From Bacteroidales bacterium UBA4347 (GTDB lineage: Bacteria; Bacteroidota; Bacteroidia; Bacteroidales; P3): a DNA stretch of 27,089 bases. Position numbers and translations under genes: made by a program. Below, one piece after another: positions 15,460-23,422 of this stretch. The stretch spans positions 1-27,089 of the forward strand of contig DGTB01000125.1 in NCBI GenBank assembly GCA_002394185.1. The letters are read 5' to 3'. Positions within the stretch are counted from its first letter, which is position 1; every line of letters starts with the position of its first letter. A model generated the notes under the pieces. It worked only from the letters and a program-made list of their open reading frames with translations, was not told the DNA's origin and ran no database searches.

Positions 15460-16248
15460 ATGAGCGAAGGATTGTATTCGATGGAGGCAAAGGACTACGA
15501 CAAAACCCTTGACCTCACCAAGATAAAACCATACGGCGACACGATGAACGACGGCAAGGTGCAGCTGAGTTTCACGCTGCCCGTGCCCGCAGGTGCCGAG
15601 GCCGAGGAGGCCGCCAAGCAACTGCTGAAGAAGATGGGCTTCGAGAACCCCCTGGTGGTGTACCAGAAGGAGCTGACCGAAGGCTTCTGCTTTATGAACT
15701 GCTATGGTTCGCTGACCCACACCGTGGACTACACAAGCATCCACGTGCCCAAAGTGGAGAGCACCACTATGGATATGCACGAGTGTGACGACTATATCCG
15801 CGAGCACATTGGCCGAAAGATTGTCATCGTCGGAGCCTCGACGGGAACCGACGCCCACACGGTGGGCATTGATGCCATCATGAACATGAAGGGATACGCC
15901 GGCCACTATGGCCTGGAACGCTATGACATGATTGAGGCCTACAACCTGGGATCCCAGGTGCCCAACGAGGAGTTCATCGCCAAGGGCATCGAACTGCACG
16001 CTGACGCCCTCATCGTCAGCCAGACGGTGACTCAGAAGGACGTCCACATCAAGAACCTCACCGAATTGGTGGAGATGCTGGAGGCCGAGGGTCTGCGCGA
16101 CAAGGTGATTCTCATCTGTGGCGGTCCTCGTATTAGCCACGAGTTGGCCAAGGAACTGGGTTACGACGCCGGTTTTGGTCCCAACACCTATGCCGACGAC
16201 GAGGCTTCGTATATCGCCCAAGAAATGGTGAAACGTGGTTGGAAATAG
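15460..16248 (+). CDS. kamE: Lysine 5,6-aminomutase beta subunit KamE
   Basis: A 262-residue B12- and PLP-binding beta subunit. Residues about 15-95 form the dimerisation domain. From about residue 118 comes the cobalamin-binding Rossmann domain with the base-off motif D-x-H-x-x-G (Asp131, His133, Gly136 in GTDAHTVGIDAI). Lys144 in MNMKGY lies at the position of the PLP Schiff-base lysine of the characterised enzyme, and His133 at the position of the lower cobalt ligand, so the active site looks intact. ATG lies one base after the kamD stop, implying coupled translation of a heterotetramer in equal amounts. A CoA-transferase subunit follows by 28 bp. Confidence 0.95.
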   Translation: MSEGLYSMEAKDYDKTLDLTKIKPYGDTMNDGKVQLSFTLPVPAGAEAEEAAKQLLKKMGFENPLVVYQKELTEGFCFMNCYGSLTHTVDYTSIHVPKVESTTMDMHECDDYIREHIGRKIVIVGASTGTDAHTVGIDAIMNMKGYAGHYGLERYDMIEAYNLGSQVPNEEFIAKGIELHADALIVSQTVTQKDVHIKNLTELVEMLEAEGLRDKVILICGGPRISHELAKELGYDAGFGPNTYADDEASYIAQEMVKRGWK

Positions 16249-16276
16249 ACTTAAACAATTAAAAAAAATATTAAAA

Positions 16277-16936
16277 ATGGAAAAAGAACAGATTAAACCC
16301 TTTATTGCCAAGCGCGCAGCCCAGGAGCTGCACGACGGCGATGTCGTCAATCTTGGTATCGGTCTGCCGACGCTGATTCCTAATTTCCTGCCCGAAGGTG
16401 TGCACGTCATCCTGCAGAGCGAGAACGGCATGATTGGCATGGGTCCCACCCCCGAAGAGGGCAAAGAGGACCCTTGGTTCATCAACGCTGGTGGTGGATA
16501 CATCACCCATGTGCCGGGTGCGTCGACCTTTGACAGCGCCACCTCGTTCGGCATCATCCGTGGCGGTCATGTGGACGTCAGTGTCCTCGGTGCCATGCAG
16601 GTGGACGAAGAGGGCGACCTCGCCAACTGGATGATTCCTGGCAAGAAGACTCCCGGTATGGGTGGCGCCATGGACCTTCTGGTGGGCGCCAAGAAGGTGA
16701 TCCTCGCCATGGAGCACACGGCTAAAGGCAACCCCAAGATTCTGAAGAAATGCACTCTGCCTCTCACCGCCAAGGGCCAGGTGAACATGATTATCACCGA
16801 GATGGGCGTGATGGAAATCACCCCGAAGGGTATCGTGCTGACCGAAATCAACCCCGAGTTCACGGTGGAGCAGGTTCAGGCCGCCACTGAGGCCAAGCTG
16901 ATCATCAGCGAGAACCTGAAAAAGATGAATGCTTAA
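16277..16936 (+). CDS. CoA transferase subunit B (butyryl-CoA:acetoacetate type)
   Basis: A 219-residue beta subunit of a family I 3-oxoacid/butyrate-acetoacetate CoA-transferase (AtoA/ScoB type). GDVVNLGIGLPTLIPNF begins the fold. The catalytic glutamate is Glu49 in the SENG motif (ILQSENGMIGMG). NAGGGYITHVPGAS and GGHVDVSVLGAMQVD are conserved family blocks. In lysine fermentation this enzyme activates acetoacetate with butyryl-CoA. The ATG at 16277 was chosen over one at 16235 inside kamE because it gives the family N-terminus. The partner alpha subunit is absent here; a strong hairpin follows instead. Placement after kamDE supports the lysine pathway role over a generic ketoacid role. Confidence 0.9.
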   Translation: MEKEQIKPFIAKRAAQELHDGDVVNLGIGLPTLIPNFLPEGVHVILQSENGMIGMGPTPEEGKEDPWFINAGGGYITHVPGASTFDSATSFGIIRGGHVDVSVLGAMQVDEEGDLANWMIPGKKTPGMGGAMDLLVGAKKVILAMEHTAKGNPKILKKCTLPLTAKGQVNMIITEMGVMEITPKGIVLTEINPEFTVEQVQAATEAKLIISENLKKMNA

Positions 16937-16946
16937 ATTAATGTAA

Positions 16947-17005
16947 GAAGGAGGCATGGAGTCAAGGAGTCGAAGTCAACTCCTTGATTCCGTGGCTCCC
17001 TTTAT
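16947..17005 (+). terminator. 21-bp hairpin terminator of the kam operon
   Basis: The arm at 16950-16970 pairs with that at 16979-16999 over 21 positions with two G-U pairs and one mismatch, around an 8-base loop. CTTTATTAT follows. The U-tract is short but the stem is very stable. The next gene begins 15 bp later, so read-through may occur. Confidence 0.75.
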
Positions 17006-17014
17006 TATAGTAAC

Positions 17015-17614
17015 ATGAAAAGGATAATCCTGTTTGCTGTTGCGCTGCTGTGTCTTGGTAGCACGGCGGTGGCGCAGCGCCATATTGAGTTCCGTTGGCG
17101 TGGCATCTATTTTGTCGGCGACGGTTCTTATTTGTTTAACCTGAATAGGACGCCCAACGAGAGCGGTGTGGCCGACACGGTGTCGGGCTTCATGCCTGCA
17201 TTCTCCGGCGGATTCCAATTCCGCAAGGAGGCAGCTGTAGGTTTGGGTTTCGCCTATATGGCCGACCCTACAGGTGCATTTTCGCAGTTGCCACTTTTTG
17301 TGGAGTTGCGTAGCCATTTCACCCGCGACCGTTTGACTCCCTATGCCGTGCTGCAGGTGGGTTATACACTCCCGGTTGGCGCTTCGTCGGAACCTCCGGT
17401 GACAAAGATTGACGAAGGTGGCCTATACTTGGGTATTGAAGCAGGTGGCCGTTTCGCCATCAACCGTTCGTTTGCCTTGGGACTGCATGTTGGATATAAA
17501 TTGTTGCAGTCCAACCAGGTGATACGATACGACATGCTCAATGAACCCGTATTTAGCGAGACTGTGGTGCTGCACATGCTTGGTGGCGGCCTCTCGCTTT
17601 ATTTCGGCAACTAA
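17015..17614 (+). CDS. Small outer-membrane beta-barrel protein
   Basis: A 199-residue exported protein with signal peptide MKRIILFAVALLCLGSTAVA. The mature part alternates hydrophobic and polar residues in about eight strands (AFSGGFQFRKEAAVGLGFAY, YAVLQVGYTLPVG, GLYLGIEAGGRFAI, FALGLHVGYKLL). The C-terminus GGGLSLYFGN ends in an aromatic beta strand typical of OmpX/OmpA-like barrels. The specific function is unknown. It starts 15 bp after the kam terminator and ends 10 bp before a GH2-like gene with which it is probably co-transcribed, suggesting it belongs to that envelope cluster. Confidence 0.85.
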   Translation: MKRIILFAVALLCLGSTAVAQRHIEFRWRGIYFVGDGSYLFNLNRTPNESGVADTVSGFMPAFSGGFQFRKEAAVGLGFAYMADPTGAFSQLPLFVELRSHFTRDRLTPYAVLQVGYTLPVGASSEPPVTKIDEGGLYLGIEAGGRFAINRSFALGLHVGYKLLQSNQVIRYDMLNEPVFSETVVLHMLGGGLSLYFGN

Positions 17615-17624
17615 TTGAAATGCG

Positions 17625-20600
17625 ATGAGAAAGGGTGTTCTTCTTCTTGTGCTGTTGATGCTCTTTGGCGCCCGTGTCGGTGCTCAGGAGGATGGAGCAC
17701 GCATGAGAGCCCGCGCCAACGTGGAAGCCTACGACGACGAGGCCGGAATCATGAAGTCGGCCTATCGTGAGTCTCCCTATTTTATGGAGCTCACAGGGCG
17801 TTGGGACCAGAAGAAGACAGATAGTTCGGTGGTCTACTCGCGCGAGGTGGAGGTGGAAAAGTTCTGGAAAGACTACCGCGTAACGCTCAATGTGCGCTGT
17901 GGCCGTGCCTGTCGTATAGCACTCAATGGTAAAACCGTCGGCTATGGTGGCGATTCCCGCCACTGGAATGAGTTTGCCCTCAATGCTTATTTCAAATATG
18001 GCAAGAAAAACTTGCTGTCCATCGAAACATTAATGCATCCACGTGAGGCATTGCTTGAAAGCGATGACCAAATGGAGGGACTCAATGGTGAACCCTATCT
18101 GTTATTCAAGGGTGATCCGAATGTGGACGACCTGACGGTGACTGCAGACTATGATGCTGTTACTACGATGGGTACGTTGTCCCTCGAGGTCAGTGTGTTC
18201 AACAGCAAGAAGAAAGGGAAATACTATGTGGAGGTCGAAGTGTGGGACCCCAAGGGGCACACATTTGACCGCATGGGTCGATGGGTTGTTTTTGACAAGA
18301 GTACGCTGGCCACCGTAGACCTCAATAGGTCGTGGAGTGGGGTAGAGCCTTGGTCGGCAGAATTCCCCAAATTGTATACTGTTGTCGTCCGCCTTCGTAA
18401 CGAGGACATGGAAGAGGAGGAACTGGTGGGGGCACGCTTTGGCTTTCGGCATGTCGAAGTGAAGGATGGTCTGCTGCAGATGAATGGGAAGCCCCTTACG
18501 TTGAAGGGTGTCACCTATGGAACCAAACATACAGAAGGATTTGCTGCTCGCGAACGCATGCGGCAGGATCTTCTGGCAATGAAAAAGCTTAATATTAACG
18601 CAGTCCGTACGTCCCGATATTCGCCAATGGACCCGTATTTCTATCAGCTTTGCGATGAGATGGGATTGTATGTGGTATGCGACGCCAACTTGTTGCCTGC
18701 TTCTACTCAACAGCAGGTGGTGGCTACGGACAAGGATTTTCTTCCTCTCTTTGAACGCCGCGTAGAAAATCTTTACGGAAAATACAAAAACTATACCTCC
18801 ATCATTGCATGGTCATTGGGCGAGAGCCGCGACAATGGTATATGTATGTTGTCGGCGTACAAGCGTCTGAAATATTTGGATAAGAATCGTCCGGTTATCT
18901 TTGCCGGCGCTGGGTTCTCTGAGAATACTGATGTCATAGCACTGATGAAACCGACGGAGAAAGTGCTCCGCCAGTCGATGGAGAAGAACTCCGACCGCCC
19001 ATTCATGATGCTGTCGGCAGTGGATGACAATAATTTTGCTGATTTTGAGGGACTGTGGTCACTGGTGGAAAATCGACGCAATCTACAAGGCGGTTTTATT
19101 GACGTATGGCCTCTCGGCACCGCCAGGGCTGCGGACCTGAAGAATCTTTTCTGTCCGTTCGATGTACAGCTCAGCAAGACCACTATCGACGATGCAGAAT
19201 TCTTGGTGTTCAATCGAAACAACTTTGCCAACTTCAGCAATTATATATTAGAGTATACAATATTTACTAATCTGAGACCCAATATTACCGCTGGAGACCT
19301 GCCTGTTGCTATCGACGGTGGTGGGGTGGAGTCTGTGAAATTGCGTATTCCTCCGGTGGAAATGCAGCCAGGAGAAGAGCTCTTCGTCCGTTTTAATCTT
19401 GATGCACGACACAACGACAATCAGGCTCGAGTATCTACCACTGACCGTACGTTGGGCACAAAGGAGTTCGCTTTGGCTCAACAGATGTCGAGGCGGACAA
19501 TTGTGAATAATGGCGCTCCCATTCAAGATAGTTCGATGTTGTCGCACGAACTGTTTTTTGTCGACCACATGGACTGGACGGCAGTTGTCGTGGGACACAT
19601 GGTACGCCGCCCTGATGATCATACCCTTTGCGTCGACGATATGTGGAGATATTCTGCACCCGGTGGCAGTGTGATGTGTGACGTACGGACGACCTATACC
19701 CGTTTCAGCACGGTCGATGTAGTGGTGGATTATACCATTTCACCCAGCGACCGTATTGCTGCGGACAAGCTCCATCCGGTATTGATTTTGAAAGCGGCTG
19801 GCGATAGCGTTACATGGTTCGGCCTCGACCGAGCTGTCGCTTTTGCGAATCGCAACTCTGGTCAGGTAGGTGTCTTTACTCATACTACTGCCGGTGACAG
19901 TGCTATAGTGGAACGCAAGCATGTCCGCTGGTGTGCTACCCACAAGGGTGGGGAAGGTCTTTATGCCGAAATCCTCGGCGAACAGTTTGATATGCTGGAC
20001 AATGGCGTCTACCTCCGGCTCTATCCCCGCTCCAACGATACGTTCCGACTCCACATGCGTCCATATGCTCAAGAAGATCCTGCCGGTTTTTATGGAATGA
20101 GATTCCCGCGTATGACTGTCGGTATGCTTGAACCCCCTACCATCACGGGTTCTGAGATTCGATTCTCCCAGCCTCTGACGGTGACCATTAGTAGTTTGCC
20201 CAACAGTGAGATACGTTATACAACTGACGGCACTGAGCCTACAGAAACCTCGCCTCGCTACACGAGCCCCTTTGTTATCAATGCCACTACGGTGGTCAAG
20301 GCCCGGGCCTTTGCCAAGGATATGCCACCGTCGTTCACCGCCACGCGCAAATTCAACTACGACTATATTGTCGCTACGTCTTTCTCGCGCAAGCCCAATA
20401 CACCATTCAATGTGGGTACCGATACGCTGCTGTTTGACGGCGAGAAAGGTGTTGTTGACGACCTTTCGATGGGGTGGCTTGGCTTCTCTGGCGACGGTGT
20501 GGCCACCACTGTGCAACTTTCTAAACCCATCAACATCGATTTTCTCACGCTTCGGTTTGCCCATTCTCCTGAGATGTGGGCTTTTGCCCCCAGGCGAGTC

Positions 20601-20873
20601 ACTGTGACCCTTTCGACCGATGGGACAACCTTCTCCGATACTATCCAGGTGATGATTCCGATAGAACCCGCTTCCGAAGAGGCCAATTCGCCACAGCTGG
20701 TGGAGGTACGAGTGCCTGTGGACAGGAACGGAATCAAGTCATTGGTGATCGACGCCCAATCCATCGGTGTCATACCTGCATGGCATCGTGCCAAAGGTTT
20801 GAAACCATGGCTTATGATGGATGAAATCCAAATTAGCGAAACGACGCAAAATCTACATACCAATACAAATTGA
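17625..20873 (+). CDS. GH2-like (beta-galactosidase-fold) protein, probably inactive
   Basis: A 1082-residue secreted protein with signal peptide ending VGAQ. Layout: GH2 sugar-binding-like domain (about 55-140), Ig-like sandwich (165-280), GH2 TIM barrel (285-540), a beta-rich region (600-840), a chitobiase/hexosaminidase C-terminal-like domain (845-915; EIRYTTDGTEPTETSPRY), and an F5/8 type C-like domain (920-1070). The barrel is clear from NINAVRTSRYSPMDPYFYQL and IIAWSLGE, but the LacZ catalytic positions are lost. SHYP has become SRYS (Arg331), N-I-E-T-H-G has become NLLPAS (355-360), SLGNE has become SLGES (397-401), and the nucleophile E-Y-x-H is replaced around MMLSAVDD (Ser464). It is therefore probably a carbohydrate-binding pseudoenzyme (inference). 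I see no T9SS tail. The following lipoprotein starts 1 bp after its stop. Confidence 0.88.
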   Translation: MRKGVLLLVLLMLFGARVGAQEDGARMRARANVEAYDDEAGIMKSAYRESPYFMELTGRWDQKKTDSSVVYSREVEVEKFWKDYRVTLNVRCGRACRIALNGKTVGYGGDSRHWNEFALNAYFKYGKKNLLSIETLMHPREALLESDDQMEGLNGEPYLLFKGDPNVDDLTVTADYDAVTTMGTLSLEVSVFNSKKKGKYYVEVEVWDPKGHTFDRMGRWVVFDKSTLATVDLNRSWSGVEPWSAEFPKLYTVVVRLRNEDMEEEELVGARFGFRHVEVKDGLLQMNGKPLTLKGVTYGTKHTEGFAARERMRQDLLAMKKLNINAVRTSRYSPMDPYFYQLCDEMGLYVVCDANLLPASTQQQVVATDKDFLPLFERRVENLYGKYKNYTSIIAWSLGESRDNGICMLSAYKRLKYLDKNRPVIFAGAGFSENTDVIALMKPTEKVLRQSMEKNSDRPFMMLSAVDDNNFADFEGLWSLVENRRNLQGGFIDVWPLGTARAADLKNLFCPFDVQLSKTTIDDAEFLVFNRNNFANFSNYILEYTIFTNLRPNITAGDLPVAIDGGGVESVKLRIPPVEMQPGEELFVRFNLDARHNDNQARVSTTDRTLGTKEFALAQQMSRRTIVNNGAPIQDSSMLSHELFFVDHMDWTAVVVGHMVRRPDDHTLCVDDMWRYSAPGGSVMCDVRTTYTRFSTVDVVVDYTISPSDRIAADKLHPVLILKAAGDSVTWFGLDRAVAFANRNSGQVGVFTHTTAGDSAIVERKHVRWCATHKGGEGLYAEILGEQFDMLDNGVYLRLYPRSNDTFRLHMRPYAQEDPAGFYGMRFPRMTVGMLEPPTITGSEIRFSQPLTVTISSLPNSEIRYTTDGTEPTETSPRYTSPFVINATTVVKARAFAKDMPPSFTATRKFNYDYIVATSFSRKPNTPFNVGTDTLLFDGEKGVVDDLSMGWLGFSGDGVATTVQLSKPINIDFLTLRFAHSPEMWAFAPRRVTVTLSTDGTTFSDTIQVMIPIEPASEEANSPQLVEVRVPVDRNGIKSLVIDAQSIGVIPAWHRAKGLKPWLMMDEIQISETTQNLHTNTN

Positions 20874-20874
20874 C

Positions 20875-21888
20875 ATGCGAAAGTTTTTGATTATAGTCTC
20901 GATTGTTCTCTTGGCAACAGCATGCGAGGTTGAATTCTCGCCCAATGCCGAGTGGAAAAATATTCCTGTCGTATATTGCCTGCTCGACCAGGATGATGAT
21001 ACCTCCTGGGTGCGCGTGCAGCGCTGCTATCTTACCGAGGACAATATATACAACTATGGCAGCAACTCAGACTCCATCAATTATCCCCAGGGATCCATTT
21101 CCGTATCCCTTTTGGCTTATGAAAACGGTCAGTTGAAGGATTCCATGAACTTCGAGTACACCACGCGTGACCATGAGCCGGGCTCCTTCGTAAGTACTAA
21201 CCAGCCTCTTTATTATTGTCGCACCAAGAACAGACTGAAAGAGAATTATTCCTATGTTCTCCAAGTACGCAATGTCGCTGACAATTCCATCCTTGCTGTC
21301 AGCGATCCCATCATGCTGATCAAGAAAACAGCGTCGAAGCTTTTCGTCGACCCTTCTCTCACCATCCTGAATGGCACCGACACCATTAGTGGCCAGTTTG
21401 CCTTCTATAACAGTTTGGGAGGCTCCAGCAGTAATACCCTTTATTGCTATATCAGGTGGAATGCGCTCGAGAATGCACGCCTGTACCAGCCTGTTGTCCG
21501 TTTCTATTACGAGACTCAGGGTGAGGTTAAACATATAGACCTCCACGCATCCAATTCCAGAACCACTGAAACCTACTATTCTCGCGACCTCTTCCTCAGT
21601 CAGCTGAAGCAGTATTTCGGGGACGATACTACTCGTAAGCGTTATATTCCCCGTGTCGATTTGTACCTCACTTGTTGCTCCGAAGAATTGAATGCTTATA
21701 TGATGGCGAATTCGTCGGGTGGTGCTGCTTCCGAGATGGCTGAGGGATTTTCCAATATCAATGGCGGTGTCGGCGTGTTTGCCTCGCGTCGCACCCATCT
21801 TTATAGTCGCATGCCTGCCGACAGTGCCATTACGGCTGGACGTGGATTATTGTACCATCTTATCCAAATGAACGTAGGGTTCTATTAA
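20875..21888 (+). CDS. DUF4249-like lipoprotein
   Basis: A 337-residue lipoprotein. The ATG at 20875, one base after the GH2-like stop, gives MRKFLIIVSIVLLATAC with the lipobox Cys17. Longer upstream starts lie inside the GH2 gene and are unlikely. The mature protein begins with a strand-rich segment (NIPVVYCLLDQDDDTSWVRV) that resembles DUF4249, a Bacteroidota family of outer-membrane lipoproteins of unknown role often found near surface receptors. The middle contains Ser/Asn-rich loops, and an acidic start (CEVEFSPNAEW) fits surface-exposed lipoproteins only loosely. Its translational coupling to the GH2-like protein suggests they act together. The family call is moderate; lipoprotein status is strong. 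Confidence 0.8.
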   Translation: MRKFLIIVSIVLLATACEVEFSPNAEWKNIPVVYCLLDQDDDTSWVRVQRCYLTEDNIYNYGSNSDSINYPQGSISVSLLAYENGQLKDSMNFEYTTRDHEPGSFVSTNQPLYYCRTKNRLKENYSYVLQVRNVADNSILAVSDPIMLIKKTASKLFVDPSLTILNGTDTISGQFAFYNSLGGSSSNTLYCYIRWNALENARLYQPVVRFYYETQGEVKHIDLHASNSRTTETYYSRDLFLSQLKQYFGDDTTRKRYIPRVDLYLTCCSEELNAYMMANSSGGAASEMAEGFSNINGGVGVFASRRTHLYSRMPADSAITAGRGLLYHLIQMNVGFY

Positions 21889-21965
21889 TAAGCAGATTAT
21901 GTGACAATTTAATATAAAAATACATAATAATGTAAATTTATATCCTCAAATTCAATATTTTTATG

Positions 21966-21973
21966 TATTTTTG
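21966..21973 (+). promoter_or_regulatory. Promoter -7 box of the trigger factor gene
   Basis: TATTTTTG fits TAnnTTTG and is followed by CA, in the AT-rich gap (21889-22026), about 53 bases before the tig start. No clear -33 TTTG is seen at the standard distance. Confidence 0.6.
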
Positions 21974-22026
21974 CATTTTTACAAGAAATAATAAAAAGAC
22001 TAAAAATCAATAAAATAAACAATCAG

Positions 22027-23382
22027 ATGAACATCACAAGAGAGAAATTAAGTGATTTGGAACTCTGTATCAAGGTTGATATCGAGGAAAACGACTACAT
22101 TGAAAATGTAAACAAACAGCTGAAAGAGTATCAGCACAAGGCCACCATCCCTGGCTTCCGCAAGGGTATGGCCCCTAAGGGACTCATTGAGCGTATGTAC
22201 AAGCCCGCCATCGTCGGCGACGCCGTGCAGAACACCCTCAACACCTCCCTCTTCAAGTATATCGACGACGAGAAACTCCACATTCTCGGCATGCCCATGT
22301 CCAACGACGAGAAGACTGGTGAAGTCGACTTCGCCAAGGGTACTTCCTTCTCGTTCTATTTCGACGTCGCCGTTGCCCCCGAATTCAACCTCGAGTGGGA
22401 CAAAGTCAATGTCAAGTACAACCAGATTAAGGTTACTGCCAAGGATGTCGACAACGAGATGAACAATGTCGTCAACCGTTACGGTAAGTTCGAGACTCCC
22501 GAGACCGTCGCCGCTGGCGATATCATGTATGGTAAACTCGTCGAGCTCGACAAGGCCGGTGCCCCCAAAGAAGGTGGCGTCGAGACCTTCGTCTCCCTCA
22601 ACCTGCTCAACCTTAAGGATGCCGAGTTTATGCCCCTCTTCGAAGGCAAGAAGGCCGAGGACAAGATTGTCTTCAATATGGCTAAAGCTTTCCCCACCGC
22701 CGACATCGAGCGCGCTCTCCATATCGACACCGCTGCCGCCAAGAAATTCAAAGCAGACGTCGAACTTACCCTCTCTGGCATCTCCCGCATCATCCCCCAC
22801 GAGATCAACGATGAGCTCTTCCAGATGGTCTTCCCCGGCCAGACGGTGAAGGACGAAGCCGCTTTCCGTAAGATGCTTCAGAAGGAGATTGAGAAGGCCA
22901 ATGCCGAACAGAGCGACTATCTCTTCGTCAACCAGGTCCGCAAGGCTCTCCTCGACCAGTTCACCGCTCCTCTGCCCGAGAACTTCCTTAAACGCTGGTT
23001 CGCCTCCCGTGGCGACAAGGATATGACTCCCGAGAAGATCGAGGCCGACTGGAACGACAAGTATGTCCCCTCGCTGAAGTGGGAGCTCATCGAGTCCAAG
23101 CTTGAGGAAATCAGCCCCGTCGAACCCACCAACAACCAGATTGTCGACTATATCAAGGACATCCTCCGTCGCAACGATCGTCCCGTCGAGGGCGAAACCA
23201 AGGAGCAGGCCGAAGACCGCCTCGAAAAGGCTGCCCGCAGCATCGCTGCCGACCGTCAGAATCTTGGCCAGGTCATCGACCGCCTCTATGCCGACAACCT
23301 CAGCAAGCTCTTCAAAGACCAGGTCAAGCCCGAGGTCGAGAAGGTCTCCGCCAAGGAGTTCGCCGAGCGCGCCAAAGAATAA
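22027..23382 (+). CDS. tig: Trigger factor
   Basis: A 451-residue ribosome-associated chaperone. The N-terminal ribosome-binding domain (1 to about 115) contains the signature GFRKGMAP (residues 43-50) that docks on ribosomal protein uL23. A PPIase-like (FKBP-type) domain follows from about 150 to 250 (GDIMYGKLVELD, PLFEGKKAEDKIVF). It is short, as in other Bacteroidota. The long helical C-terminal arm domain runs to the end (KEFAERAKE). Codon use is strongly biased to C-ending codons, as in highly expressed genes. It has its own promoter. The next barrel gene starts 40 bp downstream with no terminator between, so the barrels may be partly read from the tig promoter, which would fit heavy export demand. 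Confidence 0.95.
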   Translation: MNITREKLSDLELCIKVDIEENDYIENVNKQLKEYQHKATIPGFRKGMAPKGLIERMYKPAIVGDAVQNTLNTSLFKYIDDEKLHILGMPMSNDEKTGEVDFAKGTSFSFYFDVAVAPEFNLEWDKVNVKYNQIKVTAKDVDNEMNNVVNRYGKFETPETVAAGDIMYGKLVELDKAGAPKEGGVETFVSLNLLNLKDAEFMPLFEGKKAEDKIVFNMAKAFPTADIERALHIDTAAAKKFKADVELTLSGISRIIPHEINDELFQMVFPGQTVKDEAAFRKMLQKEIEKANAEQSDYLFVNQVRKALLDQFTAPLPENFLKRWFASRGDKDMTPEKIEADWNDKYVPSLKWELIESKLEEISPVEPTNNQIVDYIKDILRRNDRPVEGETKEQAEDRLEKAARSIAADRQNLGQVIDRLYADNLSKLFKDQVKPEVEKVSAKEFAERAKE

Positions 23383-23422
23383 CCATTCAGAAAAAATAAC
23401 CCTTTAACCCTCATATCCCGTT

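Noticed and set aside
17625..20873. Active beta-galactosidase of a polysaccharide utilisation locus.
   Set aside because: Catalytic positions are replaced and no SusC/SusD pair, sensor-regulator or second hydrolase is in the window.
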